Assembly: GCF_029633865.1 (NCBI RefSeq)
Contig: NC_079211.1
Span: 149,639,901 to 149,703,900 of the forward strand
Source: Lampris incognitus
Taxonomy: Eukaryota; Chordata; Actinopteri; Lampriformes; Lampridae
Direction: 5' to 3'
Length of the DNA stretch: 64,000 nt
The position numbers and the translations under genes are program-made. The notes below the pieces were generated by a model. That model saw only the letters and a list, made by a program, of their open reading frames with translations, did no database searches and was not told the DNA's origin. This document shows, in pieces, positions 49,801-52,630 of this stretch (its first letter is position 1; each line of letters begins with the position of its first letter).

Positions 49801-50895
49801 ATGACTGCAGAGCTCACTGATCAAACAAACAGCCAAACAAAAGTTCCTTCCCAGCCCTGTGCTAGCTACAAAATACAAATAGAAAACACCGTTGTGCATA
49901 AAGCAAGGAGTTATCCATTGACTCGATATACACACAAATGGTATGGTGGAGTTGTCACCGGCTTGCTGATGGATGGTGTTATTTACCCCTATCAGAAAGA
50001 GTGATTCAAGCGGGATTCGATACTCAAATAATCGGATGGCAATACCAGAAATATTTCATTTAGAGAATAACAGAAGCCCAGCGAAGGCCAGAATCCATCA
50101 GCCATTTTTTGTTATGTCGGAGGTGAACTCATCCACCTCAAAGCTGAATGTGGTAAAACTATATCAGTTGCATTATTAAATTGGATAATAGGAATCTATC
50201 ATTATCCAATCCATCGTTATCCATATCAATATCGTTATATCAATATCGTTGTCGTTATCCAATATTGTTATCGTTACCGATAGGAATTGGCTTGGAGACA
50301 AAGCAAGAGAGGCAAGATTGAGATGGTGTGGACATGTGTGGAGGAGAGATGCTGGGTATACTGGGAGAAGGATGCTGAATATGGAGCTGCCAGGGAAGAG
50401 GAGAAGAGGAAGGCCAAAGAGGAGGTTTATGGATGTGGTGAGGGAGGACATGCAGGTGGCTGGTGTGACAGAGGAAGATGCAGAGGTCAGGAAGAGATGG
50501 AAACGGATGATCCGCTGTGGCGCCCCCTAACGGGGGCAGCCGAAAGTAGTAGTAGATAGTGATAATCTGTTGTTTTAAAAACAACACCAAGCATCATCAA
50601 AAGTGGAGAGAAAAATGGATGAAATCCACAAAACCCATCACTGAGACATGTCTTTTTTATAAATCACAATGCAATCCAAACCCAAACAAGGACAGGGACA
50701 GAAATGAGCCCCCAGGTCTTCCGTGCCGTCTGTCATAATTTCATGTAAACTGCCAAACAAATTAAACCCAAATCCAATTCTCTGCAGATATGGCTGACTA
50801 ACATTCAGGTCTATGGGAACGGACAGTCTGCAGACTGGTGAAGATACTCACATACAGAGGCACTTTCCTCCTGCTCAGCTCCATCTTCACAGCGA
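8608..50895 (-). CDS. arhgef28: Rho guanine nucleotide exchange factor 28, 5' half of gene (multi-exon)
   Basis: Large RhoA-specific exchange factor (p190RhoGEF/RGNEF), cytoplasmic and linked to focal adhesions and RNA binding. Only the N-terminal part lies here. Exons at 50852-50895, 42581-42722, 37047-37156, 36581-36767, 22140-22323, 18845-19043 and 15108-15183 all have AG/GT borders. Their phases agree (0,1,0,1,2,0,1), giving about 310 residues from [11 protein letters not shown]. Diagnostic blocks are [41 protein letters not shown] and [13 protein letters not shown], which match the N-terminal ankyrin-like region of ARHGEF28 and its relative AKAP13. ARHGEF28 is preferred for the MELS start and for UTP15 lying directly upstream. 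The zinc finger, DH and PH domains must lie beyond the left edge. Introns are packed with transposons. Confidence 0.85.
8739..8818. repeat. CA microsatellite with a CG interruption
   Basis: About 80 bases of CA repeat interrupted by TGCGCGCGCG near 8762-8773. Confidence 0.95.
8926..9190. repeat. Purine-rich GA/GGGA tract
   Basis: About 265 bases almost purely A and G on plus (GAGAGAG, GGGAGAGGG, GAGCGAG units). Such strand asymmetry can form triplex DNA. It lies about 250 bases upstream, in transcript direction, of the candidate exon at 8608-8680. Confidence 0.9.
9281..9312. repeat. CA microsatellite
   Basis: Sixteen CA units. Confidence 0.95.
9313..9805. other. No gene recognised
   Basis: No coding motif or repeat family identified. 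Confidence 0.35.
9806..10610 (+). mobile_element. GC-rich retrotransposon-like repeat G, plus copy
   Basis: Starts GTGGGAAGATGGCGGCGCGA, a YY1-type motif as at LINE 5' ends. It runs through three imperfect copies of a unit ending GCTAAGCTAACTGCTAGCCC (ends near 10049, 10330 and 10412), then a T-rich 3' part with GGATATGTGTTAGTTTGGAT repeats. Other copies lie at 26470-27212 (minus) and 41070-41430 (3' part, plus). No protein-coding frame is recognised, so it is probably a non-autonomous element or a LINE 5'/3' remnant. Confidence 0.6.
10611..11535. other. No gene recognised; one unexplained open frame
   Basis: Holds a plus open frame at about 11168-11437 with ordinary codon use (it includes [19 protein letters not shown]) but no family I recognise and no clear splice context. 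Short CA run near 11020. Otherwise featureless. Confidence 0.3.
11536..11920 (-). mobile_element. tRNA-derived SINE, family C
   Basis: On minus: head GGTCCGCAGTGGTGTAGCGG, then CTAAGCATCGGCTTTGTGTC, B-box region GGGGTTCGCACCCC, body with GACTATGGCCGGACTCG, and an A-rich end after CCAATTTGGGAG. The other copy is at 56419-56790. Confidence 0.8.
11930..12075 (+). repeat. Dispersed repeat H, first part
   Basis: Contains CCGCTGGACTCAGCTTTACA. The same text lies at 27445-27590. It is cut by SINE A at about 12080. A further part of the family (with CTACGGTAAG and GCCGGCTAGTTTGTGGATG) lies at 12945-13085 and, inverted, at 27705-27808. Confidence 0.6.
12084..12522 (-). mobile_element. SINE family A
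   Basis: Complete copy on minus with tRNA-like head at 12440-12522 (GGTTCAAATCCCCG) and body marker at 12225-12250. Followed head-to-tail by another copy. Confidence 0.85.
12526..12926 (-). mobile_element. SINE family A, second copy in tandem
   Basis: Near-complete minus copy; head at 12840-12926 and body marker at 12630-12660. It adjoins the previous copy with almost no spacer, which suggests insertion into that copy's tail or tandem duplication. Confidence 0.85.
13000..13630. other. No gene recognised
   Basis: Holds the tail of repeat H (to about 13085) and then featureless AT-rich sequence. Confidence 0.35.
13637..13955 (-). mobile_element. tRNA-derived SINE, family B, with internal CA repeat
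   Basis: On minus: tRNA-like head GGTTAGCGCGGTCGCCTCAC, degenerate B box (GGGTTTGAGCCC), CATGTAGGTCAGGTGAATCG, a GT run (here 13787-13821 as CA), then GACTGCTGGGATAGGTTCCA and a GGATGGATG tail. The same order recurs in about nine copies in the window. Confidence 0.85.
13787..13822. repeat. CA microsatellite inside SINE B
   Basis: Perfect CA run at the fixed internal position of family B. Confidence 0.9.
14385..14830 (+). repeat. Dispersed repeat R, copy 1
   Basis: Starts GAGGTGTAGCACAAAATTCT and includes GACAGGACTAGATGAGCTGC and CACTTCTGGGACCTAGAAG. A second copy on the same strand lies at 31224-31945 with extra sequence inserted near 31365-31660. Type unknown; possibly a non-autonomous DNA transposon. 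Confidence 0.6.
15108..15183 (-). CDS. arhgef28: arhgef28 coding exon (exon 7 of those seen)
   Basis: Acceptor TTTTCTCCCTCAG and donor GTATGA flank 76 bases reading [20 protein letters not shown] then DPAES. It enters in phase 0, as required after the 18845-19043 exon, and leaves in phase 1. The joined [12 protein letters not shown] text resembles the basic stretch following the ankyrin-like region in ARHGEF28. Conservation is weaker than for the upstream exons. Confidence 0.65.
15660..16119 (+). pseudogene. RTE-type LINE ORF2 3' part, first segment
   Basis: C-terminal region of an RTE-like non-LTR retrotransposon protein: [20 protein letters not shown], then [51 protein letters not shown] and [21 protein letters not shown] hAT transposon interrupts it at 16120; the remainder ([20 protein letters not shown]) resumes at 17296-17393. 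An upstream stop and the insertion make it dead. Confidence 0.85.
16120..17295 (+). mobile_element. hAT transposon remnant with perfect 8-bp TSD
   Basis: Both ends read inward TAGGGATGGGCA and are flanked by GTGGTGAG at 16112-16119 and 17296-17303, an 8-bp duplication as made by hAT transposases. Subterminal regions carry TTAATCGATAATCGAT-like motifs on both sides. It encodes only the transposase C-terminus. About 1.18 kb, internally deleted. Confidence 0.9.
16450..16745 (+). pseudogene. hAT transposase C-terminal dimerisation domain
   Basis: Reads [20 protein letters not shown], then [20 protein letters not shown] and [15 protein letters not shown]. The WW...YPxLAxLARKYLxIPATS-x-SERVFSxAG signature is the hAT dimerisation region found in ZBED-type proteins. 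The catalytic N-terminal two thirds are missing. Confidence 0.85.
17296..17393 (+). pseudogene. RTE-type LINE, second segment after the hAT insertion
   Basis: Continues the reading of the 15660-16119 segment to its end ([13 protein letters not shown] then stop). The 3' flank is split again by a MITE at 17394. Confidence 0.8.
17394..17583. mobile_element. Palindromic MITE, probably hAT-type
   Basis: Left end CAGGGGTGGGCAGTCTTATC and right end GATAAGATTGCCCAGCCTG are inverted repeats of about 30 bases. CCTAATG flanks both sides (17387-17393, 17585-17591). Inserted in the short 3' UTR of the RTE copy. Confidence 0.75.
17600..17945. repeat. AGT/AGC trinucleotide microsatellite
   Basis: About 345 bases of imperfect AGT, AGC and GTA repeats. 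It starts exactly at the RTE 3' end (GGAGCAGCCGAAAGTAGTAG), so it grew from the LINE tail. Confidence 0.9.
17946..18844. other. No gene; low-complexity patches
   Basis: Contains a G run (18296-18310) and an ATC/AGC repeat (18369-18437). No coding sequence recognised. Confidence 0.4.
18845..19043 (-). CDS. arhgef28: arhgef28 coding exon (exon 6 of those seen)
   Basis: Acceptor CTGCTTCAG and donor GTCAGT bound 199 bases, phase 2 in and 0 out. Reads through [32 protein letters not shown] and [18 protein letters not shown]. This aligns with the segment of ARHGEF28 just after the ankyrin-like region, where a SETLTLT-like strand is followed by an acidic-basic DIKLFRKYF-like helix. Confidence 0.85.
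19050..20345. other. Intron without recognised gene
   Basis: Contains a short fragment resembling the 3' end of the LINE at 20412-21166 (GCCGCTTCTCCGGGGTCGGG near 19829) and unassigned repeat-like text near 19410-19490. Otherwise featureless. Confidence 0.4.
20360..20411. repeat. ATTC microsatellite (LINE 3' tail)
   Basis: About 12 ATTC units, equal to GAATGAAT on minus, directly after the 3' end of a minus-strand LINE fragment. It is likely that LINE's simple-repeat tail. Confidence 0.9.
20412..21166 (-). pseudogene. Non-LTR retrotransposon ORF2 C-terminal fragment
   Basis: Minus reading: [60 protein letters not shown] and [20 protein letters not shown]. This SKSE ... YLGVLF ... RWFGxLxRM layout is the thumb and C-terminal region of a fish LINE distinct from the RTE copies in this window. 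At least one frame break near 20805-20820. Clade not assigned. Confidence 0.8.
21195..21345 (+). mobile_element. SINE family B, 3' part
   Basis: From the GT run and GGTCTGGCGGCCAGTCCAGG to GACTGCTGGGATAGGCTCCA, then GAGAGCAGGATAAGCGGTTT and GATAATGAATGAATG. The tRNA head is missing. Confidence 0.8.
21350..22135. other. Intron without recognised gene or repeat
   Basis: Featureless AT-rich sequence. Confidence 0.4.
22140..22323 (-). CDS. arhgef28: arhgef28 coding exon (ankyrin-like region)
   Basis: 184 bases, phase 1 in and 2 out. Reads [40 protein letters not shown] and [20 protein letters not shown]. The ESxLHLAxRWG and LPNEEGxTPLxLA blocks are the best-conserved part of the ARHGEF28/AKAP13 N-terminus and resemble ankyrin repeats. 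The donor is GTGAGA (22134-22139). The acceptor's pyrimidine tract is a CTCTCT microsatellite (22327-22350 as GAGA). Confidence 0.92.
22444..22550. repeat. CA/GA-rich low-complexity tract
   Basis: Mixed CA and GA dinucleotide runs upstream of the ankyrin-region exon. Confidence 0.7.
22768..23198 (-). mobile_element. SINE family B with about 100 bp of CA
   Basis: Full-length minus copy; tRNA-like head at 23130-23198, CATCCATCC tail at the left end, and a CA run at 22884-22982. Confidence 0.85.
22884..22982. repeat. Long CA microsatellite inside SINE B
   Basis: About 49 uninterrupted CA units. Confidence 0.95.
23321..24300 (+). pseudogene. hAT (ZBED-like) transposase pseudogene, interrupted
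   Basis: N-terminal [12 protein letters not shown], then a zinc-finger-derived [79 protein letters not shown] and LALKDASA. After the SINE insertion (23785-24197) the frame resumes with an [10 protein letters not shown]-like segment near 24228. This matches the N-terminal half of hAT transposases related to ZBED5 and GTF2IRD2. Frame breaks and the insertion inactivate it. Confidence 0.75.
23785..24197 (+). mobile_element. SINE family A inside hAT transposase
   Basis: Head with CGGTTCGAATCCCCGTG, body marker GGTGAAAAGAAGCGGTTGG, A-rich tail. Flanked by AAAGATGYGTCGG at 23772-23784 and 24198-24210 (13 bp, one mismatch). Confidence 0.88.
24313..24366. repeat. ACT then CA compound microsatellite
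   Basis: Seven ACT units followed by about 16 CA units. Confidence 0.9.
24367..24720 (+). mobile_element. SINE-like unit, family D (B-type head, different 3' end)
   Basis: Head GTGGCGCAGTGGTTAGCAAG with B-box region GGGTTTGAACCC, then GGAGTCTGCATGTTCTCCCT. The 3' half differs from family B: TGGTCCCTGGGCGCTGCACA, CAGCTGCCCACTGCTCC and TTTCCCTACGGGGATCA. Its 3' half recurs at 55990-56060. Confidence 0.6.
24733..25112 (-). pseudogene. RTE-type LINE 3' end with ACT tail
   Basis: Minus reading is the same RTE C-terminus as at 15660 ([11 protein letters not shown]-like, with breaks). It ends at GGCGACCCCTAACGGGAGCA and an AGT-repeat tail (24733-24753 as ACT). Confidence 0.8.
25195..26465. other. 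Intron without recognised gene
   Basis: GA-rich patch (25230-25330) and a degenerate CA-rich stretch (26030-26140). No coding or repeat family recognised. Confidence 0.4.
26470..27212 (-). mobile_element. GC-rich repeat G, minus copy, nearly full length
   Basis: Starts at the right with GTGGGAAGATGGCTGTGCGA and passes through GTACTGGGTGAGG-like text and two GCTAAGCTAACTGCTAGCCC units. It ends GCCAAATAAAGTGTTCCTGA on minus. It gives the family's length of roughly 740 bases and a 3' AATAAA-containing end. Confidence 0.65.
27445..27600 (+). repeat. Dispersed repeat H, second copy
   Basis: Matches 11930-12075 (GTGCATATCAGTTATGAT, then CCGCTGGACTCAGCTTTACA). An inverted fragment of the family's distal part is at 27705-27808. 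Confidence 0.6.
27890..28235 (-). mobile_element. SINE family B
   Basis: Minus copy with head near 28180-28215, CA run 28012-28031, and CATCCATTATCC tail at the left. Confidence 0.82.
28315..28460 (-). pseudogene. hAT transposase fragment (copy 2, middle)
   Basis: Minus reading [20 protein letters not shown], then DASVSSV, then a [17 protein letters not shown]-like continuation toward 28320. Same protein region as 23735-24300 of copy 1. Confidence 0.7.
28812..29374 (+). mobile_element. hAT-type MITE, copy 1
   Basis: Ends CAGTGGTTCTCAACCTTTTT and, inward from the right, CAGTGTTTCTCAACCGGGGG. Perfect 8-bp duplication GTCTAGAA at 28804-28811 and 29375-29382. Internal AT-rich region with TATATGTARCAAAACAGAAT units. 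Non-coding, so mobilised in trans. Confidence 0.92.
29460..29535. repeat. TATATATCAATTG short tandem repeat
   Basis: Three to four copies of TATATATCAATTG-like units, palindromic. Confidence 0.8.
29545..29756 (-). pseudogene. hAT transposase N-terminal fragment (copy 2)
   Basis: Minus start ATG at 29754-29756 gives [20 protein letters not shown], then [14 protein letters not shown]-like text and a [20 protein letters not shown]-like stretch. It parallels the N-terminus at 23321 in copy 1. Stops and frame changes follow. Confidence 0.65.
30122..30808 (-). mobile_element. hAT-type MITE, copy 2, inside the 3' LTR
   Basis: Inverted relative to copy 1. Perfect 8-bp duplication GACTAAAG at 30114-30121 and 30809-30816. 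It is longer than copy 1 because of a five-fold internal tandem repeat. Confidence 0.92.
30405..30605. repeat. About 41-bp tandem repeat inside the MITE
   Basis: Five units of ACATATATCTGAAAGTTACT followed by GAATACATATTCTGTTTTGTT. Copy 1 of the MITE has only about three degenerate units. Confidence 0.9.
31224..31945 (+). repeat. Dispersed repeat R, copy 2
   Basis: Matches 14385-14830, with about 300 extra bases at 31365-31660. Follows the hAT copy 2 end directly. Confidence 0.6.
31950..32865. other. No gene recognised
   Basis: AT-rich. It holds a TGTAGCGACCGGTGGAGGCG segment at 32341 that may be an LTR-like start, a short CA run (32789-32803) and A-rich tails. No coding motif. Confidence 0.35.
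32870..34920 (-). pseudogene. L1-type LINE ORF2 remnant
   Basis: Minus order: [20 protein letters not shown] and [14 protein letters not shown] (reverse transcriptase start), [29 protein letters not shown]-like text, then the intact active site [14 protein letters not shown] (about 34450-34480). Next are the C-terminal [40 protein letters not shown] and [21 protein letters not shown] cysteine-rich tail [19 protein letters not shown] lies at 33150-33220. This order and wording are those of fish L1 ORF2. Several frame changes, and no N-terminal endonuclease. Confidence 0.85.
34921..35372 (+). mobile_element. LINE 3' end fragment
   Basis: Short C-terminal reading frame [20 protein letters not shown], then [20 protein letters not shown] and VSDTRS with a stop at 35102. 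A T-rich 3' UTR follows, ending CCCCACGGGGATGAATAAAG and TATTCTGATTCTGA. It abuts the L1 remnant tail-to-head at 34920. Confidence 0.75.
35373..36575. repeat. Internally repetitive non-coding region
   Basis: Three diverged copies of a segment with GGTCATGYGGTGTATGGGAC, each leading to CACACCACARTAT-like text (about 35490-35580, 35938-36000, 36056-36140). Two copies of TTTGGATRAGYGGTTCTCGA followed by GAAWGCTGCAAGCAG lie at 36253-36287 and 36429-36468. Possibly LTR or satellite remnants; no coding sequence recognised. Confidence 0.55.
36581..36767 (-). CDS. arhgef28: arhgef28 coding exon
   Basis: 187 bases, phase 0 in and 1 out. Acceptor CTCTTCTCAG, donor GTATGA. Reads [40 protein letters not shown] and [20 protein letters not shown]. 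The LxxLxLPxxWxVLG motif is characteristic of the ARHGEF28/AKAP13 N-terminus just before the ankyrin-like region. Confidence 0.92.
36862..36921. repeat. GT microsatellite
   Basis: About 30 GT units between two arhgef28 exons only 280 bases apart. Confidence 0.95.
37047..37156 (-). CDS. arhgef28: arhgef28 coding exon
   Basis: 110 bases, phase 1 in and 0 out. Acceptor GGTCCGCAG, donor GTAGGC. Reads [20 protein letters not shown], then [17 protein letters not shown]. Corresponds to the ARHGEF28 stretch beginning PGHGLQETVTVSV in human, as recalled. Confidence 0.9.
37160..37575. other. Intron, no feature recognised
   Basis: ATTACATT-rich text at 37230-37320; otherwise nothing. Confidence 0.4.
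37580..39400 (-). pseudogene. L2-type LINE ORF2 remnant
   Basis: The 3' end at the left carries CATTTAGCCGACGCTTTTAT and CCAAAGCGACTTACAA (37598-37632), the hallmark fish L2 tail. Minus protein blocks: [73 protein letters not shown] (active site LADD instead of YADD) and [16 protein letters not shown]. Then [10 protein letters not shown]-like and [12 protein letters not shown]-like C-terminal pieces. Multiple frame breaks. Confidence 0.88.
39545..40995 (+). pseudogene. L2-type LINE ORF2 remnant, opposite orientation
   Basis: Blocks: [76 protein letters not shown] (YVDD active site), [20 protein letters not shown] and [20 protein letters not shown]. It ends TTGGATAAAAGTGTCTGCTA and AATAAAATTGTAA. 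A 278-codon stretch is still open, so this copy is younger than its neighbour, but frameshifts near 39860 and 40530 break it. Confidence 0.88.
41070..41430 (+). mobile_element. GC-rich repeat G, 3' part
   Basis: From GTGGGCCCAGGGACCACAGC through GCTAAGCTAACTGCCAGCC to the T-rich part and the end GACAAATAAAGTGTTTCTGA. Confidence 0.65.
41833..42297 (+). mobile_element. SINE family A, full length with TSD
   Basis: Flanked by a perfect 14-bp duplication AAATTGTGAATAGC at 41819-41832 and 42298-42311. Head GGCGTCTGGGTGGCGTAGCA, B-box AGTTCGAATCC, A-rich tail. Best boundary marker for the family. Confidence 0.92.
42581..42722 (-). CDS. arhgef28: arhgef28 coding exon 2
   Basis: 142 bases, phase 0 in and 1 out. 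Acceptor TCTTTTCAG, donor GTCTGT. Reads [20 protein letters not shown], then [20 protein letters not shown] and MLCFIVP. The LPEDAE/MPEDAE core is the recognisable ARHGEF28 N-terminal block. Confidence 0.9.
42730..43340. other. Intron; possible hAT end at 43255-43340
   Basis: TAGTGCTGAGACGATAGTGG and the TTAATCGATTAGTCAATCGA text resemble hAT-family subterminal motifs. A partly complementary end (CAGGGCTGCAACTAACAGTT on minus) lies at 46360. Matching TSDs are not visible, so I do not call one element. Confidence 0.35.
43381..43810 (+). mobile_element. SINE family A nested in RTE (first)
   Basis: TSD AAGGGYGATGTG at 43369-43380 and 43811-43822. Full-length: head with CGGTTCGAATCCCCGTG, body, A-rich tail. 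Confidence 0.9.
44245..44523 (-). mobile_element. SINE family A nested in RTE (second, internally deleted)
   Basis: Perfect 17-bp TSD TGAGCCCTTTCTTGTTT at 44228-44244 and 44524-44540. On minus it has head and 3' body, but the middle of the consensus is missing (junction near 44428). Confidence 0.92.
45395..46780. other. Intron; possible solo LTR
   Basis: 45505-46105 starts TGTAATGGAACG and ends CATATACAACA, which could be a solo LTR, but no duplication is clear. No coding sequence recognised. Confidence 0.3.
46786..46869. repeat. CT microsatellite
   Basis: About 42 CT units, almost perfect. Confidence 0.97.
46986..47215 (-). mobile_element. SINE family B, 3' part
   Basis: CCATCCATTATCCGAACTGC tail end on the left, a short AACACAC run instead of a long CA tract, then CTAGGGACAATTTAGTAGGG and CATGTCTTTGGACTGCGGGA. 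The tRNA head is missing. Confidence 0.8.
47220..47875. other. No gene; AGTA-rich degenerate repeat
   Basis: 47400-47740 repeats phrases like ATATCATAGTAGTACTATAT and GAAGTAGTA imperfectly. Confidence 0.4.
47880..49310 (+). pseudogene. L2/CR1-type LINE ORF2 remnant
   Basis: Blocks: SYRPISNPP (48262-48288), [58 protein letters not shown] and [17 protein letters not shown] (YTDD active site), then an LLLNSEKK stretch and a [14 protein letters not shown]-like C-terminus (about 49120-49160). Strongly degenerate; the 3' end was replaced by a SINE fragment. Confidence 0.82.
49322..49560 (+). mobile_element. SINE family A, 3' part
   Basis: Starts at the GGGGGGTAACTGGGGGAATA position of the consensus and runs to CAATTGGGGAGAGAACGGGG. 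Confidence 0.8.
49565..50280. other. Intron, no gene recognised
   Basis: Ends in a GTTATC/ATCAATATC simple-repeat patch (50195-50280) at the RTE fragment's left border. Confidence 0.4.
50283..50548 (+). pseudogene. RTE-type LINE, extreme 3' end
   Basis: [20 protein letters not shown], then [20 protein letters not shown] and [13 protein letters not shown] with stop. The 3' UTR is only about 20 bases (GGGGGCAGCCGAAAGTAGTA), followed by a short AGT tail. Strongly 5'-truncated. Confidence 0.88.
50852..50895 (-). CDS. arhgef28: arhgef28 start-codon exon
   Basis: Acceptor TCTCTGCCTTTCAG precedes 11 untranslated bases and ATG at 50884-50882. The coding part is [11 protein letters not shown], then donor GTGAGTATC. 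Human ARHGEF28 also begins MELS with a PLYG-type junction into the next exon. The acceptor shows that a further non-coding first exon lies upstream (to the right) and is not identified here. Confidence 0.85.
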
Positions 50896-50899
50896 CTGA

Positions 50900-51415
50900 A
50901 AGGCAGAGACACAGAAACGACGTGAAGAGACAAAACTTAAAAAAATAATAATAAAAAATGAAGCAAGCACACATCCAACACAGGCCATGGGATTTCTCAT
51001 TGTCTTTGGTTATTACAGTTATTACAACGTGCTGTTCTCTGATCCTCACAAGATTACCAAATGCAACCGGTGCCAACTGGAGTCCGAGGCCATCGGATGA
51101 GACAGGTTTAATCCTCTGAGCCTGCCCGAGCATGTGCATAATGATTTTAATGAAGACCAGCGACTTTCCACCGTGGCGTAGCTTCTGGACTTGAAGTTCC
51201 AAGTTATTATTTGTCACGTACACAGTCGGGCATCGTGCAGCGTGCAGGGAAATGCATGGTGGCATGCTGCAAAGGTTAAAAAAACTATATAGAATACAAT
51301 CACCGCGTACACATGCGCAGTTAAGTCGAGCGTCGTCCCAGTATACGTACACCGGGGAGACTCGATTTATTGACGAAAGTATGTCCGACCCCGGGACGGT
51401 AGGTGGCGATATGTC
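50900..51415. other. Intron or upstream region, no gene recognised
   Basis: Nothing assignable. Confidence 0.35.
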
Positions 51416-51419
51416 CCCT

Positions 51420-51779
51420 TTCAGCCAACCCGGTCGCTGCTCCACCCCCTCTGCCGATCTGGGGAGGGCTGCAGACTACCACATGCCTCCTCCGCCACAT
51501 GTGGAGTCGCCAGCCGCTTCTTTTCACCGGAGAGTGAGGAGTTTCACCAGGAGGACGTAACGCGTGGGAGGCTCACGCTACTCCCCCCAGCCCCCCCGAA
51601 CAGACGCCCCGACCGACCAGAGGAGGCGCTAGTGCAGCGACCGGGACACATACCCACATCCGGCTTTCCCAGCCGCAGACACGGCCAATTGTGTCTGTAG
51701 GGACGCCCGACCAAGCCGGAGGTAACACGGGGATTCGATCCCGGCAACGGAATAGACCGCCACGCTACCCGGACACCCT
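51420..51779 (-). mobile_element. SINE family A
   Basis: Minus copy: head near 51700-51779 (the B-box is damaged), body marker at 51508-51530. Its 3' A-rich tail is missing. Confidence 0.82.
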
Positions 51780-51848
51780 CAGCTGGTTGCTATTGGACCT
51801 TCTTCCGGTTGACCTACTGCGTCACATACCAAACAAGCGACAAACAAG

Positions 51849-51956
51849 TTAGCAAGTCGTGTACGTTAGGATATACAACTCCTTCAGCTGACACAACACA
51901 ACGTTTGTCTCCTCGTCTGTCCAGAAATGCGTGGCTCTCGCTCCAGCACTCGCCAT
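51849..51956 (-). CDS. Short Myb/SANT-like N-terminal reading frame
   Basis: ATG at 51956 opens 35 codons: MASAGARATHFWTDEETNVV, then LCQLKELYILTYTTC and stop. The WTDEET...L...LKEL pattern is the first helix of the Myb/SANT-like DNA-binding domain of Harbinger transposon proteins and of host proteins derived from them. The domain should run another 60 or so residues, so this is either exon 1 (a possible GTACAC donor near codon 30) or a truncated remnant. YY1, ETS and NRF1 motifs sit at and just upstream of the start. Confidence 0.5.
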   Translation of the reverse strand: MASAGARATHFWTDEETNVVLCQLKELYILTYTTC

Positions 51957-52023
51957 GTTGGTACTACGCTGTTCGACTTCCGGGTGAAAGGCCGCCGCCG
52001 CGGGAACTATGGAGCATGCGCAG
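51951..52023 (-). promoter_or_regulatory. CpG-type core promoter motifs (YY1, ETS, NRF1)
   Basis: CGCCATGTTG (YY1-like) at 51951-51960 overlaps the ATG of the short reading frame. ACTTCCGGGT (ETS) is at 51976-51985, and GCATGCGCAG (NRF1-like half site) at 52014-52023. No TATA box. This trio is typical of housekeeping-type vertebrate promoters. It might serve the Myb-like frame, the missing non-coding exon of arhgef28, or a transcript on plus. Confidence 0.5.
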
Positions 52024-52273
52024 AACGCCTAGGCCAGTTCGGGGCCGGTTGAAGCGTGTACATGCCAGAGCAAATCCGTCCCCACCCCGCGTCATCTAGG
52101 TGTGTTAGTCCCACTTCCACACATGCCATTTAGCACGACTTCAGCCGGACTAACACGTCCACATGTATTTTAAAAGTCCAGATTTAGTCGGCCCTCGCGA
52201 GAAAAGCAGACTTGAAGTTAATTTTATTTAGTAAACTTAAGCAAAGTTCACGCATATTTCTAACGTATGCCAC

Positions 52274-52630
52274 TGTAAACTACTAATAAGACACGTTAGC
52301 CCCCCTAGCTAACGGGTCTGACCCTTTAGCCGAGCGGTTAGCGACGCCGCCTTGTGGTGCAGTACACCCCGTATCGAATCCCGCACCGGGCAACAAAATA
52401 ACCGGTTACACTGGTGGCAGCGGTGGGATCCGGAAGTGTGCAGATCCTCAGAAGTCTCTTCGGAGCGCGGGAATAACAAAACGCGAGGGCGCGCTTCCGG
52501 GAGAGGGTGACTAGTGTAAACTACTAATAAGACCCGTTAGCCCCCCTAGCTAACGGGGTCTGACCCTTTAGCCGAGCGGTTAGTGAATTCGTATCGAATC
52601 CCGCACCGGGCAAGAAAATAACCGGTTACA
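52274..52630 (+). mobile_element. Miniature LTR retrotransposon (TRIM-like) with tRNA-like LTRs
   Basis: 5' LTR 52274-52410 (137 bp, TGTAAACT...GGTTACA), primer-binding site TGGTGGCAGCGGTGGGAT at 52412-52429, about 85 bp of non-coding interior, a purine-rich GGGAGAGGGTGACTAG before the 3' LTR, and 3' LTR 52515-52630 (116 bp, with a deletion near 52583). The LTRs contain an A-box-like TAGCCGAGCGGTTAGC and a weaker B-box GTATCGAATCCCG. The primer site is complementary to the 3' 18 nt I recall for leucine tRNA-AAG. Shared text with the 30-31 kb element (ACACGTTRGCCC, GACCCTTTAGYCGAGCGG) shows kinship. Confidence 0.75.

Noticed and set aside
52330-52390. Possible genuine tRNA gene (A- and B-box-like motifs)
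   Set aside because: No cloverleaf with a proper acceptor stem and anticodon arm can be drawn. The segment is inside a duplicated LTR and has a sister copy with a deletion.
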